A stretch of DNA of 23,484 bases from CAZTVN01 sp964617145 (lineage in GTDB: Bacteria > Patescibacteriota > Gracilibacteria > UBA1369 > JACRIC01): positions 1 to 23,484 of the forward strand of contig CAZTVN010000012.1 of the NCBI GenBank assembly GCA_964617145.1, written 5' to 3'. The notes below the pieces were generated by a model. The model was not told the DNA's origin. It worked only from the letters and a program-made list of their open reading frames with translations, and ran no database searches. The stretch's first letter is position 1. Every line of letters begins with the position of its first letter. Shown here in pieces: positions 8,290 to 16,420 of this stretch. The position numbers were made by a program, and so were the translations under genes.

Positions 8290-8361
8290 AGCGGGTGAGC
8301 GGAATCGAACCGCCGTCTCAAGCTTGGGAAGCTTATGTACTAACCATTGTACTACACCCGC
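8290..8361 (-). tRNA. tRNA-Gly (anticodon CCC)
   Basis: A full cloverleaf folds on the minus strand. The acceptor stem is GCGGGTG with CACCCGC (7 pairs), the D arm GTAC...GTAC, and the anticodon stem TAAGC with GCTTG closing the loop TTCCCAA, so the anticodon is CCC. The variable loop is AGAC, and the T arm is GGCGG-TTCGATT-CCGCT with one wobble pair. Anticodon CCC reads GGG, hence glycine. The discriminator base is U and no CCA is encoded after it, so CCA would be added enzymatically. Confidence 0.95.
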
Positions 8362-8389
8362 ATTTTTTGACTTTTTGACTTCGCGCCCG

Positions 8390-8398
8390 ATTATACCA
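8390..8398 (-). promoter_or_regulatory. Extended -10 promoter element for tRNA-Gly
   Basis: The minus strand shows TGGTATAAT, a perfect extended -10 (TGnTATAAT), about 30 bases before the tRNA 5' end. No good -35 box is visible, as expected for extended -10 promoters. A direct repeat of TTTTTGACT lies between promoter and tRNA on the plus-strand reading. Confidence 0.5.
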
Positions 8399-8434
8399 GA
8401 GCGAGCTTTAAAATACCATTTCGCCAACAATTAT

Positions 8435-8486
8435 TAGGGAGGTGCTGAAAAACATAACATTGTAACGAATTTTCCCACTAAATTTT
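8435..8486 (+). repeat. Dispersed intergenic repeat, copy D
   Basis: It begins AGGGAGGTGCTGAAAAACATA and extends to the stop codon of the neighbouring 959-residue protein gene. It shares GTGCTGAAAAACATA and an AATTTT-CCA block at the same offset with copy C at the right edge. It sits between the large protein gene and the tRNA promoter. Confidence 0.65.
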
Positions 8487-11366
8487 TTACAGAATAGCGC
8501 TGTTGAATGTTTTGAGTGCATTGAGCAACTTTTCAGTACCGTTTTTATCTGGTAATTGATAAAAATAGTCAATAAGAAGTTTTTTATCAACTGCGACTAA
8601 GGCTGCGAGCGCATTTTCTAATTCCTCAAGATTTTGTGCATTTTTTATAGCTTCGAGCGCCACTTTAAACGCAGTATACGCATTGAGCGATTCTTGTGAT
8701 ATGACGAGTCTATTTTTCAAGATCTCTTCCAATACCGGTATAAAACTGGCAAATGCATTTTTTTCGTTTGTCCAATCTCCTTCACCCCAAAAGCTTCGAT
8801 ATTCGTCATTAACCAGCAGATTGCGGGCATCCTTCATTTCGGTAAAAAAGCTATCTCCTCCCGATGCTGTAGAGAGAACATTGAACGTGGTTACGAGCTT
8901 GTCATAACCATTTTTAAATGAATAGAGTGCATCTCGGTAAGTTTTCACAAAAGCATCCACTGAAGCATCGGGATATTGTAATCCATCATCGCCAATGGTC
9001 ATTTTAACAGTATCTAAAAGTTGAGAAGCAATTGTTAATTCATTGAAAGCTGGATAAAGATATTGTATGAAACCCTGCGTAAACCCGCTTTCCGTATCGT
9101 ATCCCACACTCATGTCAATACTCCAGAAAAGAGCATTCCTTAGTTGTGCATAGAAACAATATGAATTTGTTGGAGGGTTCCAGCTCTCGCATGATGTTTT
9201 TCCTAATTTTTTAAATTCCGTATCCGCTTTGTCATACGTTGTTCTTAATGCTTTTTCTAGTGTTAATGTAGATGGATCATCATTTCTTATTTCGCGAAGA
9301 AGATTTTCTGCATTTTTTCTAAAAGATTCTGTCACTTCGAATCCAATTTTCCCATTTATTGCCAAATATTTATTTTTTATATCTTCAATGTCGGCCAAAA
9401 CTTTTTTCATATCTTCTTCCTTATTGGTACTTTCAGTCACCACTACAAAAGCTTCATCTAATCCACTTATAAGAGGATCAATTATTTCTGCCGTGAAGAG
9501 TTTAAAGTTTTCATCTGTATAGAAGCATCCCTCATTAAAGCCTGAAACGATCTCACATTTTTTTATACTTTCTTTGTATTGCTCTACCAACTCTTTTATT
9601 TTTTGAATTAAATTCCCCATTGTGGTACTGTCAAGATTCTCTATTAGATACATCACTGCTTTATCAAAAAGATCTTCTTGTTCTGTTTTTGATTTGAATT
9701 TCTTTACCGCAAGGTCTGCATTTTTTATGTTCGTAAAGGTACTTCCTATTGCGTTCTGAAGGAAACTCGATCTTTGTACATCGGTTTGAAACACTCCTTC
9801 TTGTCCGAGAGAAGCTTCATAAATATAGGTTCCCACATTGAGCGGGTCTTTGGATGGATTGGCGATTACATAATAAATGTGCAGATAGTCTTGCGCATTT
9901 TTTGTAGTAAATATTTGAGGGAAGGTCACAAGCCCTTGATATGATGTTTCTATGGTAAAATCTTTTTTTACTCCAACAATGGATACGACAAGACTGACAT
10001 CAGCTCCTGGTTGAATGGTTACTTCAAGATCACTTTTTTCTTTTATATCTTTGGTGACAAATTTTATATATTCAGCACCGGTACCTCTGGGTTCGTTTGG
10101 ACTTCTTCTTCCCGTTACAGGAAATGACTGATGAATGCGTGAAGGTTTTACGCTCCCGTAGATGGTCCATATTTTTTTCGCAAAATCATAGCCTTCATTG
10201 GAAATAAGAGCATAAGGACCTGTAAGAAGATTCCATACATGGTATTCACTCAAGGATTGCTCCCACGTCATGCCATTTTCACTCAGAAAACGATCAATTG
10301 CCGTAAGAAGGGTTGACCCATTTTCTCTTTGGAGACGATATATTGTTGGAATGATATCATTGCCTTTGCTTGTTTTTTCCGCGAGATATTGATAAAAAAG
10401 GAAGCTTCCTGGAGTAACATCTTGTATCCCCGCAATGGGATTCCCATCGTCTTCAAGATGTCGCCACGGTTCGGAAAAACGAGGAGTGACATAGGACGCA
10501 TTCACTCCGAGCCATGAAGATGTTTGAAAAAGATTATAAAAATCCATTCCGACATACGTTGGAACGGCATAGTTAGGAGATCCACACTGGCAGGTTTTAT
10601 TGACAGCCACATGAATAAGGGCATGAGTTATAAATTTGGCGAAATCGGAATTCAAATCATTATCGAGGAAGATAAGGGTTTTTCCTGCATCTTCTCTATA
10701 TCCTGAAGCTACAGTCCCTGCATATTCACCTAAGTCAAAAAGGAGTATCTCATAACGGCCATCTTTTACAGGAAGCGGGATAGTGAGTCCTGCATTTTCA
10801 AGTTCTTTCATATATCGGTATGCTTTTTCTGCTTCACTTGCTATATCGAGAACATAGTCTGGGATATTATCTCCGTTTTTGTCAGAGCTCGAAACAGCAT
10901 GAAGGCCACTTTTTGCATAGCAGATAAGAAAGTTGAAGGATGTATGAACTTCAGAAATTTCGTACAAAGGAAGTTCCGTGACTCCGTCTAAATTTACGCA
11001 TGGTTCGCTTGTCGCGAGTTCGAGCTTCTCTGTTTTTTCTTGTCTATCTTTTTTGATATTTTGGATTATTTTTTCGCTGACTTCTTTCATTCCGAGTTTC
11101 GGCAATGTACTTTCTGTTATTTTTTCTAATCCTGATGGGAGAGTTTGTTCGGTGATTTTCAGATCTTGTATGAGTCCATGAAAATTATTGTTAAATTTTG
11201 CAAATGACGTTTTTTTTATTTGGAAAATTTTCGGTATGCTTGTTTTGAGTTCTTCGGAAATCTTACTTTTCAACAGAAAAACGAGAGAGAAAAGGATAAG
11301 TAATCCGACGATACATATAGTGAGTACAAAGACTCTTCTGGAATTTTTATTTTTTTTAGTAGCCAT
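8487..11366 (-). CDS. Large membrane-anchored extracellular protein, degenerate MXAN_6640-type metalloprotease-like
   Basis: The product is 959 residues. A single N-terminal membrane anchor (VFVLTICIVGLLILFSLVFLL, about 12-32) puts the rest outside the cell. Residues ~120-440 resemble the MXAN_6640 family of putative metalloproteases: a calcium-like DKNGDNIPDY loop (162-171), a conserved helix with EAEKAYRYM, and the region where family members carry HExxH. Here the motif reads HALIH (248-252), and the later WLxEGxA-type segment reads WLGVNASYV (285-293). Both expected glutamates are absent, so it is probably not an active zinc protease of the usual kind. A beta-rich module follows at about 430-540. 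The C-terminal ~400 residues are mostly helical with no recognised domain. It is transcribed alone from a promoter divergent to livK. The family link is an inference from motif layout. Confidence 0.7.
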   Translation of the reverse strand: MATKKNKNSRRVFVLTICIVGLLILFSLVFLLKSKISEELKTSIPKIFQIKKTSFAKFNNNFHGLIQDLKITEQTLPSGLEKITESTLPKLGMKEVSEKIIQNIKKDRQEKTEKLELATSEPCVNLDGVTELPLYEISEVHTSFNFLICYAKSGLHAVSSSDKNGDNIPDYVLDIASEAEKAYRYMKELENAGLTIPLPVKDGRYEILLFDLGEYAGTVASGYREDAGKTLIFLDNDLNSDFAKFITHALIHVAVNKTCQCGSPNYAVPTYVGMDFYNLFQTSSWLGVNASYVTPRFSEPWRHLEDDGNPIAGIQDVTPGSFLFYQYLAEKTSKGNDIIPTIYRLQRENGSTLLTAIDRFLSENGMTWEQSLSEYHVWNLLTGPYALISNEGYDFAKKIWTIYGSVKPSRIHQSFPVTGRRSPNEPRGTGAEYIKFVTKDIKEKSDLEVTIQPGADVSLVVSIVGVKKDFTIETSYQGLVTFPQIFTTKNAQDYLHIYYVIANPSKDPLNVGTYIYEASLGQEGVFQTDVQRSSFLQNAIGSTFTNIKNADLAVKKFKSKTEQEDLFDKAVMYLIENLDSTTMGNLIQKIKELVEQYKESIKKCEIVSGFNEGCFYTDENFKLFTAEIIDPLISGLDEAFVVVTESTNKEEDMKKVLADIEDIKNKYLAINGKIGFEVTESFRKNAENLLREIRNDDPSTLTLEKALRTTYDKADTEFKKLGKTSCESWNPPTNSYCFYAQLRNALFWSIDMSVGYDTESGFTQGFIQYLYPAFNELTIASQLLDTVKMTIGDDGLQYPDASVDAFVKTYRDALYSFKNGYDKLVTTFNVLSTASGGDSFFTEMKDARNLLVNDEYRSFWGEGDWTNEKNAFASFIPVLEEILKNRLVISQESLNAYTAFKVALEAIKNAQNLEELENALAALVAVDKKLLIDYFYQLPDKNGTEKLLNALKTFNSAIL

Positions 11367-11401
11367 AAATTATAGGGGATTAGGGTATGTAGGATGGATT
11401 A

Positions 11402-11430
11402 ATTTTACTCGAAAAAATTATATTTAACAA
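11402..11430 (-). promoter_or_regulatory. Putative promoter for the 959-residue protein gene
   Basis: On the minus strand, TTGTTA (11430-11425), a 17-base spacer and TAAAAT (11407-11402), about 36 bases before ATG 11366. A second TATAAT lies only two bases from the start codon and is probably too close to serve. Confidence 0.45.
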
Positions 11431-11458
11431 TGTATTTCGGTGTCGTTTCGATTTCCAT

Positions 11459-11488
11459 TTGACAACAGTCCACTTTCTCAGGGATAAT
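11459..11488 (+). promoter_or_regulatory. livK: Putative promoter for livK
   Basis: A perfect -35 box TTGACA (11459-11464), an 18-base spacer and GATAAT (11483-11488). Transcription would begin near 11495, about 38 bases before ATG 11533. Together with the minus-strand promoter at 11402-11430, this 166-base gap is a divergent promoter region. Confidence 0.6.
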
Positions 11489-11532
11489 TTGGTATCGATT
11501 ATTTTATTTTTAAATTTAACAAAAGAATCGCT

Positions 11533-12774
11533 ATGGTAAAAACTTTATTCAAAGCTATTATTGGCATCGTACTTTTGATTGCTTTCGCCGTTATTGTTAC
11601 TGGATGTTTTCGAACTGGAGACCTTTATACCAAAAAAGAAGAAGAGCCTTTAGCTCAAGGCCCTCTAAAAGTTGGCGTTATACTTCCTCTTACTGGAAAT
11701 GCTGCCTCTTATGGTATTCCTATGAGACACGTTGCTGAAATTGCTTTGAGTAAAGTGAATGCGCAAGGAGGTGTTTCTGGAAGACCTTTAGAATTTATTT
11801 GGGAAGATGGAAAATGTGAAGGACCGACTGCCGCTGCGGCTGCTCAAAAATTGATCGATATTGATAAAGTAAGAGTCATTTTAGGCGGTTTTTGTAGTAG
11901 TGAAACGCTTGCTATCGCTCCTATTGCTGAACAAGCAAAAGTTATTGTTTTCTCTTCGGGATCTTCCAGCCCTGATATTACCAATAGTGGAGACTACATT
12001 TTTAGAAATTACCCGTCTGATGCTTCTCAGGGCGTTATTCTTGGAACGCTTGCTTCTCAAATGGGACTTAAAAAGGCTGGCCTTCTTACGGAGCAAAATG
12101 ATTACACCGTTGGAATTTCTACAGTATTTCGATCGACTTTTGAAGCTTCAGGAGGCACGGTCGTGGAAGAGACTTTTCTCCCTGAGGATAAGGATTTTCG
12201 TACACAAATTCTTAAACTCAAATCGGAAAATGTTGATATGATTTTCATTAATCCCCAAACTCCCGTCCTTGCTGATCAAATTTTAAGACAAATGCAGGAA
12301 CAAAACATCACACTTACACTTTTTGCCAATGATGTTGTACTAGGCTGGCAGGAAGGTATTACTCGTTACAAAGACTATGTTGAAGGGATGATTGGAGCCC
12401 AAATTTCTTATGTGAAAGACCATCCTGAATTTATTGCTCTTGTTGATGAGTATAAAAATCGAACCGGTGAAGCCGAGATAGCCTATCCAACATATTCAGC
12501 GACTACCTATGACGCTGTTATGATCCTTGCTGAGGCGCTTCGTACCGTTGGTGAAGATCCTGGTATGATTAAAAATTACCTTTATGGCATTAAAGATCGT
12601 GATGGAGTCTCCGGCTCTTTGACTATCGATAAGAATGGCGATCCAGAAACCGGCCATAGAGCAGAAATCGTTCGAGGTGGCGTCACTGTACCGTATACTT
12701 CTGAGACTTCAGAGGCATCGTCTCAAGGAGAGGAATCTCAAGATGTGACCTCATCTCAATCTGATCTTACTTAA
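11533..12774 (+). CDS. livK: Branched-chain amino-acid ABC transporter substrate-binding lipoprotein
   Basis: The product is 413 residues. The signal sequence ends in a lipobox, VTGC with the lipidated Cys at 25, so it is tethered to the outer face of the cytoplasmic membrane. The mature protein is a type I periplasmic-binding fold of the LivJ/LivK group: LKVGVILPLTGNAASYGIP near 45, SKVNAQGGVSGRPLEFIWEDGKCE near 75, GGFCSSETLAIAPIAEQAKV near 118, and the hinge-side YPTYSATTYDAVMILAEAL. It would capture Leu/Ile/Val or a related ligand and deliver it to the LivH-type permease encoded at 22519. The final ~30 residues are a low-complexity Ser/Glu/Gln tail. The TAA at 12772 is followed in frame by 19 more codons of the same composition before a second TAA. 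Confidence 0.92.
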   Translation: MVKTLFKAIIGIVLLIAFAVIVTGCFRTGDLYTKKEEEPLAQGPLKVGVILPLTGNAASYGIPMRHVAEIALSKVNAQGGVSGRPLEFIWEDGKCEGPTAAAAAQKLIDIDKVRVILGGFCSSETLAIAPIAEQAKVIVFSSGSSSPDITNSGDYIFRNYPSDASQGVILGTLASQMGLKKAGLLTEQNDYTVGISTVFRSTFEASGGTVVEETFLPEDKDFRTQILKLKSENVDMIFINPQTPVLADQILRQMQEQNITLTLFANDVVLGWQEGITRYKDYVEGMIGAQISYVKDHPEFIALVDEYKNRTGEAEIAYPTYSATTYDAVMILAEALRTVGEDPGMIKNYLYGIKDRDGVSGSLTIDKNGDPETGHRAEIVRGGVTVPYTSETSEASSQGEESQDVTSSQSDLT

Positions 12775-12817
12775 GAGGAATCTTCTCAAGCAGAGATGCC
12801 CTCAGCAATCGCTCCAG

Positions 12818-12844
12818 AAAAATCTTCATCGTAAGAAGATTTTT
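12818..12844 (+). terminator. Possible Rho-independent terminator after livK
   Basis: Inverted repeat AAAAATCTTC / GAAGATTTTT: a perfect 10-bp stem with a 7-base loop, ending in a run of T. The stem is AT-rich and therefore weak. It overlaps the in-frame tail that follows the livK stop codon. Confidence 0.5.
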
Positions 12845-12893
12845 GTAGAAACTATAAAGGTTTTTTGGCTGTCGCCATGCGATTCGTCTCGCT

Positions 12894-12943
12894 AAAACGT
12901 GAAACTCGGTTGCTTTAAGCGGCCTCAAACAATCACGTTTTTT
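12894..12943 (+). terminator. Terminator-like hairpin between livK and pilB
   Basis: AAAACGTGA (12894-12902) pairs perfectly with TCACGTTTT (12933-12941), and a T run follows. The ~30-base loop contains its own GCTTTAAGC palindrome. It would separate livK transcription from the pilus operon. The long loop makes it less certain than a classic terminator. Confidence 0.5.
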
Positions 12944-12960
12944 ACAGAGCATTCAGAGCA

Positions 12961-12990
12961 TTGTAGAAATGGGGCTTTTCGTGTTATAAT
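12961..12990 (+). promoter_or_regulatory. Putative promoter of the type IV pilus operon
   Basis: TTGTAG (12961-12966), an 18-base spacer and a perfect TATAAT (12985-12990), about 21 bases upstream of ATG 13012 of pilB. The very short leader fits the lack of a Shine-Dalgarno sequence before pilB. Confidence 0.55.
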
Positions 12991-13011
12991 ATTAAGATTT
13001 AAGCTTTCTCT

Positions 13012-14712
13012 ATGCCCCTTTCTGATAACGAATTTGTGGAAGCTCTTAAAAGTCAGGGACTCATGGACGAAAAGGCCCTGAAGAGTTTTGTGGCTCAACA
13101 AAAGGTAAATAGTGTTCCTCTTGAACAACTTTTTTTTGAACGAGAAGTTATTCCTGATGAAAAGCTCGGGAAACTGGTTGCTGGGCTTTATGGTGTGCCT
13201 TATATCAAACTTGGAGACAAAGCTATTGCGAGTTCTCTTCTTCGTATTGTTCCTTATACCTTGGCTTCACATCAATTTCTCATTCCTTTTGAACACAATG
13301 TTCATGAACTTCACGTTGCCCTTAATGATCCAAAAAATTATGAACTTATTAACTTTCTTGAGAAAAAAACAGGCCTTACCGTTCATCCCTATTACGCAAC
13401 CAAAAAGGATATACAATCAGCCCTCAAAGCTTATCATAGTGACGTAAATCAAAAATTTACCAATCTTCTCAAGGGAGCTCTTTCTGATCCCACTAAGATA
13501 GAATCCCTCAAAGATGCCGCCAAAATTCTTGATACGATTATTCTTTTTGCTTATCAGAATAAAGCTTCTGATATCCATATTGAACCTCATAAACATGCCC
13601 TTATTGTCCGATATCGCATCGATGGCATTCTTCATACTATTACTGAATTTCCTTTGGAAATCTCTGACCTTCTTGTTACTCGTGTCAAAGTTCTTGCTAA
13701 TCTTCGTACTGATGAACATCGCAGCGCTCAAGATGGACGATTTAAGATAGACCTTGAAGGGAGTGAAATTACTCTTCGGGTTTCCATTATCCCTGTCTAT
13801 GATGGTGAAAAGACGGTTATGAGAATTTTAAGTTCTGCCAATCAACAACTTGATCTGGAATCACTTGGGTATGTTTCTCGCAATCTTAACGTCATTCACA
13901 ACACGATCGCCAAAACCCATGGCATTATTCTTATTACCGGCCCAACTGGAAGCGGTAAAACTACGACCCTTTATTCCGTACTCAAAATCCTCAATTCTCC
14001 TGAGGTCAATATCTCCACCATTGAAGATCCTATCGAGTATCGACTTGAAGGAGTCAACCAAATTCAAGTCAATCCCAAGACTAATCTCACTTTTGCTGCG
14101 GGGCTTCGTTCACTTCTTCGTCAAGATCCTGACATCATTATGGTTGGAGAAATTCGCGATCAAGAAACTTCTCATATTGCTATTAATGCCGCTTTAACTG
14201 GTCATTTGGTTCTTGCCACACTGCATACAAACGATGCCGCGTCCACACTTCCTCGTATGATGGAAATGGGAGTAGAGCCATTTCTGCTCGCTGCTACGGC
14301 TCAACTTGTTGTTGCACAGCGACTTGTACGAACCATTTGTTCCCAATGTAAAACTCAATACGATGTATCTTTTGATCAACTTCGGACACTTCAAAAAAAA
14401 CTTCATGTAGACACTGATCTTATAGCTCTTTTGCAAAGTCTCACTCATGAATCAAATCCCAAACTCACCTTCTCTAGGGGTAATGGTTGTTCGATTTGCA
14501 ATTCTACCGGTTTTAAAGGGAGAACCTGTATTTCTGAGGTGCTGGAAGTTACTGACAACATGCAGAAGCTCATTTTAAAAAATCCATCACCTCAAGAACT
14601 CGAACAATCCGCGGTAAGCGAAGGAATGACGACACTGTTTACCGATGGGATCCAAAAAGTTCTTTCTGGTATCACGACGATTGAAGAGGTTTTGCGAGTC
14701 ATGCGTTCTTAA
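13012..14712 (+). CDS. pilB: Type IV pilus assembly ATPase PilB (GspE family)
   Basis: A 566-residue cytoplasmic hexameric ATPase that powers pilin extraction and filament extension. An N-terminal GspE-N-type domain covers about residues 1-150. The motor domain shows Walker A GPTGSGKT (310-317), the Asp box around IEDPIEY (337-343), Walker B DPDIIMVGEIRD (372-383) and the His box GHLVLATLHTND (397-408). A four-cysteine zinc site is intact (Cys443/Cys446 and Cys493/Cys496), which marks PilB rather than the retraction ATPase PilT. It is first in the operon, with a promoter just upstream, and its stop lies 10 bases before pilC. No pilT is present in this window. Confidence 0.96.
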   Translation: MPLSDNEFVEALKSQGLMDEKALKSFVAQQKVNSVPLEQLFFEREVIPDEKLGKLVAGLYGVPYIKLGDKAIASSLLRIVPYTLASHQFLIPFEHNVHELHVALNDPKNYELINFLEKKTGLTVHPYYATKKDIQSALKAYHSDVNQKFTNLLKGALSDPTKIESLKDAAKILDTIILFAYQNKASDIHIEPHKHALIVRYRIDGILHTITEFPLEISDLLVTRVKVLANLRTDEHRSAQDGRFKIDLEGSEITLRVSIIPVYDGEKTVMRILSSANQQLDLESLGYVSRNLNVIHNTIAKTHGIILITGPTGSGKTTTLYSVLKILNSPEVNISTIEDPIEYRLEGVNQIQVNPKTNLTFAAGLRSLLRQDPDIIMVGEIRDQETSHIAINAALTGHLVLATLHTNDAASTLPRMMEMGVEPFLLAATAQLVVAQRLVRTICSQCKTQYDVSFDQLRTLQKKLHVDTDLIALLQSLTHESNPKLTFSRGNGCSICNSTGFKGRTCISEVLEVTDNMQKLILKNPSPQELEQSAVSEGMTTLFTDGIQKVLSGITTIEEVLRVMRS

Positions 14713-14722
14713 TTTTTTCATT

Positions 14723-15931
14723 ATGCCAGCCTACCAATACGTTATTTCCAATATGTCGGGAGTGAGGGAAGAAGGAATACTCAATGCCGCCAATAAAGAA
14801 TTGGCTCTTTCGAAGCTTCGTCAAAAAAATAGCATCATTATTTCTCTGGTTGAGGCAAGTAAAAAGCATACATGGTTTTGGCAAAAACCTCATATGAAGC
14901 TTCAAGAAAAAGTTATTTTCACGACCCAGCTTGCCACAATGATTCGCGTTGGAATTCCTCTAACTGAAGCGCTTAATATTATTTTGACACAGACAAAGAG
15001 ACCACAAAACAAAGAAATGTTTCGCGTCATGATTGAGATGATTCATTCCGGGCAAACCCTTGCAAAGAGTCTTCGAATTTATGACTGCGTTTTCCCAGAA
15101 CTTTTTATCAATATGGTTGCGAGCGGTGAAGAAAGTGGAAATCTCGAACAAGTCTTATTCTATCTTTCTGAGCAACTTGAAAAGGAATACGAAATGCGGA
15201 AAAAAATTATTTCGGCTTTTATTTATCCTGCTGTCATTATTAGCATTACACTGCTTCTTTCAATCGGCATCGTGGTATTTATCATGCCGAAGATATTAAA
15301 AATATTTTCTTCTTTTGATTTTACCTTACCGCTTCCTACTCGAATTCTTATTGGCTTAAGTACTTTTCTCACTGAAAAGCCACACATCGCTCTTCTTTTT
15401 GTGATTCTTTTTGTCATGACTGTACGATTTTCTTTGAAAGCTCGCTTTTTAAAACCTTTTTGGCACACTATTTCCCTCTATATTCCTATTTTTTCAAAAA
15501 TTTTTATTGAAGCTCAACTTGCCCGCATCAGTCGACTCCTTTTTTCTCTTCTTCAAGCAGGTATTCCCATTACAAAAACTTTACTTATCATCGCCAATAC
15601 GCTTAATCACTCTCAATACAAAGAAGCTCTTATGAACTCTCAGGAAAAGGTGATTCAAGGTGGGAAGCTCGGAGAAAGTTTTAGTGATTATGAAAAATTA
15701 TTTCCTGCGATGTGGACAAAAATGCTTGCTATTGGTGAAAAAACAGGGAGTTTAGAAACAACGTGTGGCCGACTCGCCGATATGTATGAAAAAAATGTTG
15801 ATTCTATGACTAAAAACCTTTCTGTTCTTCTTGAACCTATTTTGCTTGTTTTCATGGGGCTTCTTGTTGGCGGGGTAGCGCTTGCTATCATCATGCCTAT
15901 TTATCAACTTCCCAACCTTATTGGTCAATGA
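14723..15931 (+). CDS. pilC: Type IV pilus inner-membrane platform protein PilC (GspF family)
   Basis: A 402-residue polytopic membrane protein on which the pilus is assembled by PilB. ATG 14723 gives a normal family N-terminus (MPAYQYVISN) and starts 10 bases after the pilB stop. Upstream in-frame codons overlap pilB and are not needed. Two tandem GspF domains are visible, each with the signature GEESGNLE (first) and GEKTGSLE (second). Membrane helices lie near residues 165-190 (IISAFIYPAVIISITLLLSI), 218-235 and 372-395 (LVFMGLLVGGVALAIIMPIY). The stop overlaps the next ATG as ATGA, so translation of the downstream pilin is probably coupled. Confidence 0.95.
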   Translation: MPAYQYVISNMSGVREEGILNAANKELALSKLRQKNSIIISLVEASKKHTWFWQKPHMKLQEKVIFTTQLATMIRVGIPLTEALNIILTQTKRPQNKEMFRVMIEMIHSGQTLAKSLRIYDCVFPELFINMVASGEESGNLEQVLFYLSEQLEKEYEMRKKIISAFIYPAVIISITLLLSIGIVVFIMPKILKIFSSFDFTLPLPTRILIGLSTFLTEKPHIALLFVILFVMTVRFSLKARFLKPFWHTISLYIPIFSKIFIEAQLARISRLLFSLLQAGIPITKTLLIIANTLNHSQYKEALMNSQEKVIQGGKLGESFSDYEKLFPAMWTKMLAIGEKTGSLETTCGRLADMYEKNVDSMTKNLSVLLEPILLVFMGLLVGGVALAIIMPIYQLPNLIGQ

Positions 15932-16410
15932 AACTTCGCTGCTTTTCAAAATCGTTTTCGAAATCATCAGGGTTTACTCTTGTAGAAATCATACTCGTTA
16001 TAGTTCTTTTTTTAGCTGCGTTAGGATTTTCTGTTCTCTTTGCTCAAACATCTCAGGTGCGCAACGACCTTCGAACTCAAGTGGCCACATTTGTTTCCTA
16101 TGTTCGCCTTGCCCAATCGAACGCTCTTTCCGGTAAAAATGGTAGTTTCCGAGCCATTCATTTAGATCCTGATTCGTATACGCTTTTTAACGAAGATATT
16201 TTTGATCCAGTTTCTTCAACCAATTTTGAGATCGAACTTCCTGAAACGATTCAAATAATGAATATCAATCTCAATTTGGGTTCTCAAAATATCATTTTTG
16301 TTGAACCTCAAGGCACTACCGAAACCTACGGAACTTTGGATTTTATCTCAAATCAAATCAACCGATCCTATACCATAACACTTTCTGAACTTGGAAACAT
16401 TTCTTATTAA
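15928..16410 (+). CDS. Minor pilin, GspH/FimT-like
   Basis: A 160-residue prepilin. The leader is 15 residues, rich in Lys/Arg/Ser, and ends at Gly; cleavage and methylation by PilD would occur in SSG/FTLVEIILV, with Glu5 of the mature protein conserved. The hydrophobic helix (IILVIVLFLAALGFSVLF) is followed by an amphipathic helix with LRTQVATFVSYVRLAQSNALS, typical of GspH/FimT minor pseudopilins, then a beta-rich globular part. It begins in the ATGA overlap with pilC. It would join the pilus tip or initiation complex with the next three pilins. Confidence 0.88.
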   Translation: MKLRCFSKSFSKSSGFTLVEIILVIVLFLAALGFSVLFAQTSQVRNDLRTQVATFVSYVRLAQSNALSGKNGSFRAIHLDPDSYTLFNEDIFDPVSSTNFEIELPETIQIMNINLNLGSQNIIFVEPQGTTETYGTLDFISNQINRSYTITLSELGNISY

Positions 16411-16420
16411 AATCAAGGAC

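Noticed and set aside
11367..11532. A small gene or operator in the livK divergent gap
   Set aside because: Only two promoter-like sites were found; no open frame with a start or clear palindromic operator was seen.
13112..14197. Other-frame open frames inside pilB
   Set aside because: Leucine/phenylalanine-rich shadows of the pilB frame, with no start signal or domain.
6348..15931. Recoded UGA (Gracilibacteria-type genetic code)
   Set aside because: UGA ends the adaptor and pilC genes at family-appropriate C-termini, and no in-frame UGA interrupts any recognised domain.
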